In this document: positions 44,227 to 52,304 of the stretch, one piece after another | Layout: the number at the start of each line of letters is the position of its first letter | Numbering within the stretch: the stretch's first letter is position 1 | Notes under the pieces: generated by a model | What the model saw: only the letters and a program-made list of their open reading frames with translations | Database searches by the model: none | What the model was told of the DNA's origin: nothing | Translations under genes and position numbers: made by a program | Assembly (NCBI GenBank): GCA_963792875.1 | Contig: CAWBXV010000002.1 | Span: forward strand, 744,001 to 808,000 | Source of the DNA: JAHEGP01 sp963792875 | Lineage (GTDB): Bacteria; Pseudomonadota; Gammaproteobacteria; Pseudomonadales; JAHEGP01 | Length of the DNA stretch: 64,000 nucleotides | Reading direction: 5' to 3'

Positions 44227-45522
44227 CTAGAAATACCAGGCGATTTGCCCCCAAAGGCCGGGGCCGGTGCTCAGATAGGTGGCGGGCGCGCCGGGATCGC
44301 CGCCGACGCCGCCCCATTCGATGCCACCAAACTCCGTGCCGGCCGCGCCGATCGGCAGGCTGAAGGCGGCCAGCAGCTGCAGATCCTGCGCCAGATCGAA
44401 CTGACCGACCAACTGCAGCAGCGCGGAGGGATCATTGAGATTGACGAACAGGTTGGGCGTGAACAGCACGAGCGGGGTGAGCTCGATCAGCGCGGAGGCT
44501 GCCAGGTAGTCCCGCCCCAGGGTGTACAGCTCGCCGCGGGCGACGCGCTCCGTGAGATCGGGGTGGGCAGCCAGCGCCTGCGGACCATAGGTGCCGCCGG
44601 CGATGCCGAAGCCGTTGTGAAAATATTCGAGCAGACCGCTGACGTTTCTGCCGCCCATCACCCAGGAATAGGCCAGGCTGGTCACCAGCAGCACAGCGCT
44701 CTGCTCATCGCCGCGGGTCACCGTCACGTCGCCCCGCCAGATCGCCCCGCCCACGGCGTGATTGCCGCCCACACCGGCGATGGCATCGCCGTAGTGGCGG
44801 GCGGCCAGCAGATCGTACTCGAAATCCAGAAAAAAGCCGTGATACTTGAGCGCCAGGGTATTGACCCCGGGCTCGATGTCCCCGCTCTCGGGGTCGCGCC
44901 GCACCACCCACACCATCTGCAGATCGTCGCCGCCGGCGCGCAGATACTGCCCGTAGAGCATATCGTCGCCCGTCTTGTACTCTTTGTCGATGGCGGCGGG
45001 ATCGAACGGATTGAAGAAATCCATCGGCGTGTAGACCAGCCCGTTGCCCCAGGTCACCACCTGGCGGCCGCCGCGGGCCACCCAGCTGTCGCCCCGGTAC
45101 CCCACATAGAGGCGGTCCAGCCGCTGCAGGGCCAGGGCGTCGTCCTCATCGACCATGACCCAGGTCAGGTCGAACAACCGGCGCTCGTCCGAGGGCGCGC
45201 TGCCGGGAATGGTCTCGAGCCCCGGCGCCAGCCGCCCCAGCTTGAGCGTCTCGCCATAGCGCGCGATCAGCTGATAGTCGGTCGCAGCCTCCCAGGGCCC
45301 GGCGTCCAGGCGCAGCTTCAGGCGAACATCCAGATTGTAGTCGCGGGAGTCGGTGCCGAGCTCGTCACGAAACAGGCTGTCGTCGGGGTACGTGAGCAGC
45401 GCGAACTGCCCCTTGAGATGGCCGCCGTAGGACCCGTCGGCGGCGTGCGCCAGGCACACCGGCAGCGCGCAGCCGAGCAGTCCGCGGACGGCGCCGCGCA
45501 AGGCCTCGGGCAGGCTGGGCAC
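44227..45522 (-). CDS. Outer-membrane beta-barrel protein, DUF1302-like
   Basis: 431 residues. Signal peptide (GLLGCALPVCLAHAADG, cleavage near residue 28), then alternating beta-strand sequence ending in GLWGQIAWYF with a terminal aromatic residue, the C-terminal signature for Bam-dependent insertion. The segment GRQVVTWGNGLVYTPMDFFN resembles the R-Q-V-V-x-W-G motif of DUF1302-type barrels, but I do not recognise a named family with certainty. The start is GTG at 45522. Last gene of the five-gene Lol/Lpt-like operon, eight bases after the ATPase. A channel or acceptor role is inferred from context only. Confidence 0.78.
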   Translation of the reverse strand: MPSLPEALRGAVRGLLGCALPVCLAHAADGSYGGHLKGQFALLTYPDDSLFRDELGTDSRDYNLDVRLKLRLDAGPWEAATDYQLIARYGETLKLGRLAPGLETIPGSAPSDERRLFDLTWVMVDEDDALALQRLDRLYVGYRGDSWVARGGRQVVTWGNGLVYTPMDFFNPFDPAAIDKEYKTGDDMLYGQYLRAGGDDLQMVWVVRRDPESGDIEPGVNTLALKYHGFFLDFEYDLLAARHYGDAIAGVGGNHAVGGAIWRGDVTVTRGDEQSAVLLVTSLAYSWVMGGRNVSGLLEYFHNGFGIAGGTYGPQALAAHPDLTERVARGELYTLGRDYLAASALIELTPLVLFTPNLFVNLNDPSALLQLVGQFDLAQDLQLLAAFSLPIGAAGTEFGGIEWGGVGGDPGAPATYLSTGPGLWGQIAWYF

Positions 45523-45530
45523 GGCGACGC

Positions 45531-46217
45531 TCAGCGCTGCGCCAGCTCTTCGATGATGCGGCCGTCCTGCATCCTGATCAGGCGCCTGGCGTGGGCCATC
45601 ACCCGGCTGTCATGGGTGGCGATCACAAAGGTCGAGCCGTGGCGCTGGTTCAATTCGACGAACAGGTCCATGAGGTGCTCCGCGGTGACTGAATCCAGGT
45701 TGGCCGTCGGTTCATCGGCCAGCACCAGGGCCGGCCTGCTGACGATGGCGCGCGCCACTGCAACGCGCTGCTGCTGCCCGCCGGACAACTGCGCCGGCCG
45801 CCGCTCGTGCAACCCTCTCAGGCCCACCTCCTCGAGTATGGCCATGCTCCTGGCTCTGCGCGTCGCGGCGGCGACCCCCTGTATCTGCATGACAAACTCG
45901 ACATTCTCCCGCGCGGTGAGCACGGGAATGAGGTTGTAGGCCTGGAAGACGAAGCCGATATGGTGCAGGCGCATATCGGCCAGGTCACCTTTGCCCAGGC
46001 GGTCGATGCACTGGCCCGCAACGGTGATTACGCCGCTGTCGGGCTTGTCGAGGCCGCCGATGGCATTGAGCAGCGTGGTCTTGCCCGACCCGGAGGGCCC
46101 CGACAGGCAGACGAAATCGCCGCTGTCTATCTTCAGGTCGACCCGGTCCAGGCCGGTGATGGTCTCTTCGCCCTGCTGGAAAGTCTTGCACAGGGCTGCG
46201 CAGGTAACCGCAATCAT
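45531..46217 (-). CDS. ABC transporter ATPase, LolD/MacB type
   Basis: 228 residues. Walker A LSGPSGSGKTTLLN, Q-loop FVFQAYNLIPVL, signature LSGGQQQRVAVARA, Walker B LVLADEPTANLD and H-loop IATHDSR are all intact. This subfamily energises FtsX-fold permeases (LolCDE, MacB, FtsE) and works as a mechanotransmitter in extracting substrates from the inner membrane. ATG at 46217, 24 bases after its permease gene. It is not housekeeping FtsE, which is at 59364-60044. Confidence 0.92.
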   Translation of the reverse strand: MIAVTCAALCKTFQQGEETITGLDRVDLKIDSGDFVCLSGPSGSGKTTLLNAIGGLDKPDSGVITVAGQCIDRLGKGDLADMRLHHIGFVFQAYNLIPVLTARENVEFVMQIQGVAAATRRARSMAILEEVGLRGLHERRPAQLSGGQQQRVAVARAIVSRPALVLADEPTANLDSVTAEHLMDLFVELNQRHGSTFVIATHDSRVMAHARRLIRMQDGRIIEELAQR

Positions 46218-46241
46218 GCTGGCATCTCCGGTATCGGGTCG

Positions 46242-47474
46242 TCAGGTTTTCGCGAGCGCCTCGATGGGCGCGTAGCGGGAGGCCCGCCAGGCCGGGAGCA
46301 GACTGGTCAACAGGCCCAGCACGATCACCACGACATTGGCCGTGAGCAGGTCCCGCCACTGCAGCGAGGGGTAGAGCATGCTGCCATAACCGGCCATCTC
46401 CATGCCCGCAGCCACGGCCGACACGTCCACCCCCCCCTGCATAGCCCACAGACTGAGCACCGCCAGCAGATCGCCAAGCAGCAGGCCCAGACCGAGCAGG
46501 CACAGCGACTCCAGCAGAATCTGCCACACGATGGCAGCCGGGCGCATGCCCAGCGCCTGCATCAAGCCAATCTCCCTGACCCGCTCGAACACCGCCATCG
46601 CCAGCGTGTTGACCAGCCCGAAGGACAGCGCCACAAAGACGATGACGATCCACACCAGCACAAACCCATCCATCACCCGCAGCATCGAACCCAGATAGCC
46701 GTCGAGCTCATACCAGGGCAGCGTCTCCCGCTGCGCGCCAGCGGCGGCCGCGATGTCCCGGGACAGGGCATCGACATCGCGGTAGTCATCGCCCAGCACG
46801 GCGACCTCGGTCAGTTCCTCGTCGATGCGCAGCATGCGCTGCACGGTCTCCAGCCCGGCATAGACCAGGCTTTCTTCCACACCCTGGAGGCGGGCGCGGA
46901 AGATGCCGACGATGCGGAAGCCACGATCGGCGATGTCGTTGTCAGGGTCCTGGCTCATCACCACCACGCGCTTGCCCAGGCGGGTCTCCAGGCGCTCTGC
47001 CAGCCGCGCGCCGATGAGGACACCCCGATCGGCGGGGCCCTCGAGGAAGCGCCCCTCGACGATCATCGCCGCGATGCCCGACAGGCGATCATCGGCCACA
47101 GGATCGATACCGATCAGAGAGACGCCGCGCGAATCCCGCTCGCTGGAGATGATCGCCGGCACCTTGACCCGGCCGGACCAGGCCACGACCTCCGGCGCCG
47201 CCAGCGCGGCCGCGAGCGTCGGGTCCGGGGGCGGCATGCGGTTGGCCACGCTGGGATCATCCCGATACGCCGGGTGGTGCACCTGCACGTGGCCGGGCAG
47301 CGTACCGATGCCGCCGCGCACCATATCGTCCACCATGCCCCGCATGATGGCGGTCAGGAAGATCATCGCCCACACCCCGATCGCTATCGCCGCCAGCATG
47401 ATCAGCGTGCGGCGATGATTGCGCCAGAGGTTGCGCCAGGCCAGGGTCCAGAGCACCGGCCAGGGCGTAGTCAC
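46242..47474 (-). CDS. FtsX/MacB-fold ABC permease (second of a pair)
   Basis: 410 residues. N-terminal membrane helix after LAWRNLWRNHRRTLIMLAAI, a periplasmic MacB-type domain (about 45-270, with VEGRFLEGPADRGVLIGARL), then three C-terminal helices (VLVWIVIVFVALSFGLVNTL, LLGLGLLLGDLLAVLSLWA, VVVIVLGLLTSLLPAWRA). The start is GTG at 47474, overlapping the stop of the other permease by four bases (GTGA). It is paralogous to that gene and exactly the same length, pointing to a heterodimeric transporter like LolC/LolE. Confidence 0.9.
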   Translation of the reverse strand: MTTPWPVLWTLAWRNLWRNHRRTLIMLAAIAIGVWAMIFLTAIMRGMVDDMVRGGIGTLPGHVQVHHPAYRDDPSVANRMPPPDPTLAAALAAPEVVAWSGRVKVPAIISSERDSRGVSLIGIDPVADDRLSGIAAMIVEGRFLEGPADRGVLIGARLAERLETRLGKRVVVMSQDPDNDIADRGFRIVGIFRARLQGVEESLVYAGLETVQRMLRIDEELTEVAVLGDDYRDVDALSRDIAAAAGAQRETLPWYELDGYLGSMLRVMDGFVLVWIVIVFVALSFGLVNTLAMAVFERVREIGLMQALGMRPAAIVWQILLESLCLLGLGLLLGDLLAVLSLWAMQGGVDVSAVAAGMEMAGYGSMLYPSLQWRDLLTANVVVIVLGLLTSLLPAWRASRYAPIEALAKT

Positions 47475-48703
47475 GACGCCGCCCTCATCGCCTGCACCGG
47501 CTCCAGGTGCCGCAGCCGCAAGGCGGGGATCAGGCCGGCCAGCATACAACCGGCCATCACTGCCGCGGGACCGAGCAGGAGCGCGAAGGCATCGAGGCGG
47601 GGATACATGCGCTCCGGGATATTGAACTTGCCCGCCATCTCCTCCATGCCTGGATAGGTGAAGCCGACGGTGCCGAACCAGAGCGCCACGGCGCCGCCCA
47701 GGGCGACGCCCAGCACCAGACCGAGCAGGCTCATCAGGGTCGTCTCGAGCATGACCAGCCGCCCCAGCCGGCCGGGGGTCACCCCCAGCGCCAGCACGAT
47801 CCCGAACTCGCGGGTGCGCTCCATAACCGACATGAGCTGGGTGTTGAGCACGCTGAAGGCTACCAGCACCACCAGCACCAGATACATGAACCAGGCGCTG
47901 AACATGTCGGCCTGGATGGCCTGCTTCAGACCCGGTTGCAGGGCGTCCCAATCGTGCACTGCCCAGCGCCGGGCATCGGGGAAGCGGGTGGCGATGGTCG
48001 CCGCGAGGGCGTCGACCGCGTCGAGGCTGGCGGCCTTGATCACCACGCTGTGGCCCCGGTCGCCCATGGCGAACACGTCCTGGAAATAGCCCAGCGGCAG
48101 CTCCGCCAGCCCTCGATCGATGTCGCTCATGCCGGTGGCGTAAAGGCCGACGATCTCCACCACCCCGGCCGAGAACGAGCCATCCAGCCCGGAGCCCAGC
48201 AGGGTGAGCCGGTCGCCGAGCCCCACTCGCAGATTGCGGGCCAGCACCGCACCGATCACGATCTCGGCGGCATCGATGTCGTCGAGGTAACGACCGCTCA
48301 CGAGCAGTCCGGGGATACTGGAGACCCCGGGCTCACGCGCGGGCTCGACGCCGACCAGCTGCACGCCGTAGCTGCGCTCCGCGCTGGACAACAGCGCAAA
48401 GGCCGAGGCCCGGGCCGCCACCTGCACGTCCGCCAGCGCTCCCCGCAACTCGCTCGCCGCGCCCCGCACGTCGTCCACGGTGTAGCGCATGCGCGGCTCG
48501 TCGATGTAACCCGGCGCCTGCAGCTGAAGGTGGCCGGTGAGCACGCCCAGGGTGTTGTCGATCATCATGCGGTAGGTGCCCAGCTGCAGGGTGATCACGA
48601 ATACCAGCAGCACATTGGAGAACACCATGGCACCGGTGGTCAGCCAGGTGCGGCGGCGGTGCCGCCACAGGTTGCGCCAGGCCAGTCGCAGCGTGATATT
48701 CAC
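47471..48703 (-). CDS. FtsX/MacB-fold ABC permease (first of a pair)
   Basis: 410 residues. Starts NITLRLAWRNLWRHRRRT, followed by a membrane helix (GAMVFSNVLLVFVITLQL), a periplasmic domain (with LVSGRYLDDIDAAEIVIG) and three C-terminal helices (MYLVLVVLVAFSVLNTQLM, LMSLLGLVLGVALGGAVALW, LLGPAAVMAGCMLAGLIPAL). The REFGIVLALGVTPGRLGRLV coupling loop is typical of the family. The start is GTG at 48703 in a GTGA overlap with the LolA-like gene, so all three membrane/periplasmic genes are translationally coupled. Confidence 0.9.
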   Translation of the reverse strand: MNITLRLAWRNLWRHRRRTWLTTGAMVFSNVLLVFVITLQLGTYRMMIDNTLGVLTGHLQLQAPGYIDEPRMRYTVDDVRGAASELRGALADVQVAARASAFALLSSAERSYGVQLVGVEPAREPGVSSIPGLLVSGRYLDDIDAAEIVIGAVLARNLRVGLGDRLTLLGSGLDGSFSAGVVEIVGLYATGMSDIDRGLAELPLGYFQDVFAMGDRGHSVVIKAASLDAVDALAATIATRFPDARRWAVHDWDALQPGLKQAIQADMFSAWFMYLVLVVLVAFSVLNTQLMSVMERTREFGIVLALGVTPGRLGRLVMLETTLMSLLGLVLGVALGGAVALWFGTVGFTYPGMEEMAGKFNIPERMYPRLDAFALLLGPAAVMAGCMLAGLIPALRLRHLEPVQAMRAAS

Positions 48704-49473
48704 TGGCGGGGATTGCGCAGGCTCGACAGCGTGAACAGATTCGGGCTCAGCTCGATGTCGAAGGACTGGGCCGCCACCGTCACTTCCGTCCACTCCCCCG
48801 CCGCCTCCAGCTTTTCCATGCGCTGGCGCTGGGCGACGCTGCGGCCACCCAGGATGGCGACGTTCAGCGTTACCAGCTGTTTCACGAGCGCCCCGTCCTG
48901 ATCGTAGAACTGGTCCTGCAGCACGATGTAGTCGTCGCGAATCTGCAGCACGCGCTTGCCCCAGACCACCGCGGCGTCCTCCAGGGGGCGGCATTCGATG
49001 ACGTAAACCGTGTGCTCGTCGGCCTGTCGGGTCTCGAGCAGGACGTGCCGGTAATCCTCGACGATCTCATCCGAGCGGGCGATATCCTGGTTGGAGAAAT
49101 CGGAACCCATCCAACCCTGCCCCATCATGGACGAGGGCACTTTGACGATGCTGTTGACCTTGGGCGAGTAGGTCCACATGGCCCTGTCGATCAGCAGCGT
49201 GCCGTTGCCCCGGTCCTTTTTCGGCGCCGTGACCCGCACCAGGGACTTCTTTTCGCCCTCGGTCCAGGCCTTCATCGACATGGCCCGCTCCCACCCCGGC
49301 CGATGGATGGTCATGGTCAGCTCGGCATAGGAGCTGGTGCCGCGCCAGTGGTCGATGGCGGCCTTGACCAGCGCCGCGGGATCGTCCTGGTAGGGGTCTC
49401 CGGCCCTCGCCAGCAGCGGGATGCACAGCAGCGAAAGCCATAGCAACCCGCCTTCGGCGCGCTTGCGCGACAT
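48700..49473 (-). CDS. LolA-like outer-membrane lipoprotein-sorting family protein
   Basis: 257 residues. Signal peptide (GLLWLSLLCIPLLARAG, cleavage near residue 25), then a LolA/LolB-type incomplete-barrel fold (COG2834-like): AELTMTIHRPGWERAMSMKA, LLIDRAMWTYSPKVNSIVKV, and SMMGQGWMGSDFSNQDIAR. These are hallmarks of proteins annotated 'outer membrane lipoprotein-sorting protein'. Distinct from housekeeping LolA in sequence and context. ATG at 49473 with GGAGGA upstream. First gene of the operon; divergent from yggS. Probably carries a lipid-like cargo across the periplasm, which is inference. Confidence 0.86.
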   Translation of the reverse strand: MSRKRAEGGLLWLSLLCIPLLARAGDPYQDDPAALVKAAIDHWRGTSSYAELTMTIHRPGWERAMSMKAWTEGEKKSLVRVTAPKKDRGNGTLLIDRAMWTYSPKVNSIVKVPSSMMGQGWMGSDFSNQDIARSDEIVEDYRHVLLETRQADEHTVYVIECRPLEDAAVVWGKRVLQIRDDYIVLQDQFYDQDGALVKQLVTLNVAILGGRSVAQRQRMEKLEAAGEWTEVTVAAQSFDIELSPNLFTLSSLRNPRQ

Positions 49474-49615
49474 CGTCAAAACGCTTCCTCCGCTTGGTGT
49501 GGCCCTCCAGGCCAATTATCATGGCGTCTAGTTCTAGCAAGATTAACCGGCCCTTGCAAGGGCGTGCCGGAGCACCGGAGCGCCGGGCTGCAGACGCGGG
49601 AGCGTGGAGATCGAC

Positions 49616-50305
49616 ATGCCGACCATACCAGAGCGCCTGCTGGCGGTGCGCGAGCGCATCACCCAGACTGCCCGCGCCTGCGGGCGCGACCCGGCCACCG
49701 TGTGCCTGGTCGCCGTCAGCAAGACCCGGCCGGCAGAGGATGTGCGGGCGGCGCTGGCGGCCGGCCAGCACGATTTCGGCGAAAACTACCTGCAGGATGC
49801 GCTGCCGAAGATTCAGGCGCTGTCGGGCGCCGATATCCGCTGGCATTTCATCGGCCCCATACAGTCCAACAAGACGCGCGACATCGCGCGGCATTTCGAC
49901 TGGGTCCACAGCATCGACCGCATCAAGATCGCCCAGCGTCTCAGCGCACAGCGCGCGCCGGAGCAAGCGCCGCTGCAGGTCTGCCTGCAGGTGAACATCG
50001 ATGCTGAAGTCAGCAAAGCGGGCTTTGCCCCCGCCGCAGTCGCCGCCGCCGCCGACGCCATCGCGCTGCTGCCGCAGCTGCGCCTGCGCGGGCTGATGTG
50101 TATTCCCCATCCCAGCAGCGACCCCAGCGGACAGCGCGCCGGCTTTGCGGCGCTGCGCGCGCTGTTGACGCAGCTGCAGCAGCGGCATCCGCATCTCGAC
50201 ACCCTGTCCATGGGCATGTCCGCCGACCTGGAGGCCGCCATTGTGGAGGGCGCCACCCTGGTGCGCGTCGGCACCGATATCTTCGGCCCCCGCCTGAGCG
50301 GCTGA
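49616..50305 (+). CDS. yggS: YggS/PROSC family PLP homeostasis protein
   Basis: Non-enzymatic PLP-binding protein that buffers pyridoxal phosphate. 229 residues, alanine-racemase-like barrel. The PLP lysine lies in CLVAVSKTRPAEDV; FGENYLQDA, WHFIGPIQSNKTRDIA and LSMGMSADLEAAI are family motifs. I chose the ATG at 49616 (TGGAGA six bases upstream) over a GTG at 49604. Start of the yggS-proC-yggT-DUF167 run. In Pseudomonas it is directly divergent from pilT; here the Lol/Lpt-like operon lies between. Confidence 0.95.
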   Translation: MPTIPERLLAVRERITQTARACGRDPATVCLVAVSKTRPAEDVRAALAAGQHDFGENYLQDALPKIQALSGADIRWHFIGPIQSNKTRDIARHFDWVHSIDRIKIAQRLSAQRAPEQAPLQVCLQVNIDAEVSKAGFAPAAVAAAADAIALLPQLRLRGLMCIPHPSSDPSGQRAGFAALRALLTQLQQRHPHLDTLSMGMSADLEAAIVEGATLVRVGTDIFGPRLSG

Positions 50306-50342
50306 TCCATCCGGCCGCCGCGCCACAGCGCGCAGAACCGAC

Positions 50343-50371
50343 TTAAAACTTGCCGGCGGAAGCGCTACACT
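50343..50371 (+). promoter_or_regulatory. Possible promoter of proC
   Basis: TTAAAA (50343-50348), 17 bases, TACACT (50366-50371). Both boxes are 4/6, but the spacing is ideal and the predicted start near 50378 leaves a 31-base leader to the GTG at 50409. Confidence 0.4.
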
Positions 50372-50408
50372 GCGCGCTCGCAACGCAACCGAGGCGGGAA
50401 GCTACCGC

Positions 50409-51230
50409 GTGAAGGACACCAGAATCGCATTTATCGGCGCCGGCAATATGGCCAGCGCCCTGCTTGGCGGAATGCTCGGCGGCGGCTTTGAGCCAGGGCT
50501 GCTCGTGGCCGCCGACACCAACCCGGACTGTCTGGACAGGGCGAGCCGGCTGGGCATAGCGACCACCAGCGACAATGCCGAGGCCTTGCAGGGCGCCGCA
50601 GTCGTCGTGCTGGCGGTAAAGCCCCAGGTGCTCAAGAGCGTGCTCGAGCCCCTGCGGCCGCAGTTGAGCAGGCAGCGGCCGCTGCTCATCTCCATCGCTG
50701 CCGGCATCGATCTGCAGAGCCTGCAGCGCTGGGGCGGCGAGGATGTGCCCATCGTGCGCTGCATGCCCAACACGCCGGCGCTGGTGGCGACCGGCGCCAC
50801 CGGGCTGTACGCCAATGCGCACGTCAGCCCCGCGCAGCGAGCGCTTGCCGAGGGCATCATGGGCGCGGTGGGCAGCACGTTCTGGCTGGACGAGGAGCGG
50901 CAGCTCGATGCCGTCACCGCCGTATCGGGTTCGGGGCCGGCCTATTTTTTCCTGGTCATGGAGGCCATGCAGGAAGCCGGTCAGGCGCTGGGCCTGGCAC
51001 CCGCAGTGGCCTCCGCGCTCACCCTGCAGACCGCGCTGGGCGCGGCGCGCATGGCCGTCGAGAGCGATGTCGACGTCGCCGAGCTGCGGCGCCGCGTCAC
51101 CTCTCCCGGGGGCACCACCGAGCAGGCGCTGCTAACCTTTGAGCGGGGCGGCCTGAAGACGCTGTTTCAGGAGGCCATGGCGCAGTGCGCCAGGCGCTCT
51201 GAGACGCTGGCCCGCGAACTGGGCGACTGA
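50409..51230 (+). CDS. proC: Pyrroline-5-carboxylate reductase
   Basis: NADPH-dependent last step of proline synthesis. 273 residues. N-terminal Rossmann motif IAFIGAGNMASALLGGML, MPNTPALVATGATGLYAN, and the C-terminal signature AVSGSGPAYFFLVMEAM followed by RRRVTSPGGTTEQAL. The start is GTG at 50409. Conserved yggS-proC-yggT order. Confidence 0.97.
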   Translation: MKDTRIAFIGAGNMASALLGGMLGGGFEPGLLVAADTNPDCLDRASRLGIATTSDNAEALQGAAVVVLAVKPQVLKSVLEPLRPQLSRQRPLLISIAAGIDLQSLQRWGGEDVPIVRCMPNTPALVATGATGLYANAHVSPAQRALAEGIMGAVGSTFWLDEERQLDAVTAVSGSGPAYFFLVMEAMQEAGQALGLAPAVASALTLQTALGAARMAVESDVDVAELRRRVTSPGGTTEQALLTFERGGLKTLFQEAMAQCARRSETLARELGD

Positions 51231-51278
51231 GCTGCGGGCGCCCGCCGGAAAACCTTAGTCAAATCACTGGAGAAGCAC

Positions 51279-51866
51279 ATGGGTGCGCTGACCGAAGTAG
51301 TCGCATATCTGGTAAATACCCTGCTGAGCATCTACCTGATGGTCGTCATCATGCGATTTCTGCTGCAGGTGGCGCGGGCCGACTTCTACAACCCCATCAG
51401 CCAGTTCGTGGTGAAGGCCACCAACCCTTTGGTGAAACCCCTGCGTCGCTTCATCCCCGGCCTCGGCGGCCTCGACCTGGCGACGCTGGTGCTGGCTCTC
51501 GTCATCCAGTTCGCGGCCATCAACCTGCTGTACCTGATCCTGGCCCACAGTATCCCCAGCCCGATCAGCGCGCTGATCTGGAGTCTGATCGGCATCGCCG
51601 CCACCGTGGTGAAAATCTACTTCTTCTCGATACTGGCCGCGATCATCTTCAGCTGGATAGCGCCGGGCAGCCAGCACCCTGCGCTGGGCCTGCTCTACCA
51701 GCTCAACGAGCCGGTCATGGCGCCCTTTCGCAAGGTACTCCCGCCACTGGGAGGCCTGGACCTGTCGCCCATACTGGTCTTCATCGCCATCAACGTGATC
51801 AACATACTGCTGGCGCACGCCGCCATCGCGACCCATCTGCCCCGCAACCTGCTGATGGTGATATGA
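51279..51866 (+). CDS. yggT: YggT family membrane protein
   Basis: 195 residues with two YGGT repeats (each ending R-x-F-I/L-P-x-L-G-G-L-D) and about four membrane helices, for example LVNTLLSIYLMVVIMRFLL and IGIAATVVKIYFFSILAAII. Implicated in osmotic tolerance and envelope organisation in other bacteria; no enzyme motif. ATG at 51279. The next gene begins five bases after its stop. Confidence 0.93.
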   Translation: MGALTEVVAYLVNTLLSIYLMVVIMRFLLQVARADFYNPISQFVVKATNPLVKPLRRFIPGLGGLDLATLVLALVIQFAAINLLYLILAHSIPSPISALIWSLIGIAATVVKIYFFSILAAIIFSWIAPGSQHPALGLLYQLNEPVMAPFRKVLPPLGGLDLSPILVFIAINVINILLAHAAIATHLPRNLLMVI

Positions 51867-51870
51867 CGCC

Positions 51871-52203
51871 GTGCCAGCGCCCGGGCTGCCGCCGGCCACG
51901 ACGTCCGTAAGCGCGCACTATCGCTGGCAGGGCTGCGACCTGCTGCTGCGCTGCCACGTGCAGGCCAATGCCCGCGGCGATGAGATCAGCGGCCTGCAGG
52001 CCGGCCGGCTCAAGGTGCGCGTCGCCGCGCCGGCGCTGGAGGGCAGGGCCAACCAGCGCCTGAGGCGTTTTCTCGCCGCGAGTTTTGGCGTCAGTCCATC
52101 GGCGGTGAGCATCGAGCAGGGCGAGGGCCACCGCTTCAAAAGCGTACTCATCGCCGCGCCGCAGGTGCTGCCAGCTGGCTGCGGGATAGCCGGTAAATCC
52201 TGA
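51871..52203 (+). CDS. DUF167 (UPF0235/YggU) family protein
   Basis: 110 residues. Family motifs CHVQANARGDEISGLQAGRL, then LKVRVAAPALEGRANQRL, and VSIEQGEGHRFKSVLI match UPF0235. Function unknown. The start is GTG at 51871, coupled to yggT. Its stop is followed by a 16-base palindrome. Confidence 0.87.
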   Translation: MPAPGLPPATTSVSAHYRWQGCDLLLRCHVQANARGDEISGLQAGRLKVRVAAPALEGRANQRLRRFLAASFGVSPSAVSIEQGEGHRFKSVLIAAPQVLPAGCGIAGKS

Positions 52204-52204
52204 T

Positions 52205-52220
52205 CGCGGCGGCCGCCGCG
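52205..52220. repeat. 16-base perfect palindrome CGCGGCGGCCGCCGCG
   Basis: A perfect GC-only palindrome directly after the DUF167 stop. A related GGCCGCCGC block recurs at about 52231. Without a loop it cannot form a stable intrinsic terminator alone. It may be a 3'-end structure or chance in GC-rich DNA. Confidence 0.3.
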
Positions 52221-52304
52221 CTTGTGGGTCGGCCGCCGCATCATTAGACTGCCACTAGTCCGCATGCGCTGCACGATGCCCTCTCACTGACTTGCCGAGC
52301 ATCA

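Noticed and set aside
45807..47657. 616-residue open frame antisense to the ABC ATPase and permease
   Set aside because: Crosses three real genes on the other strand, and the composition is that of a shadow.
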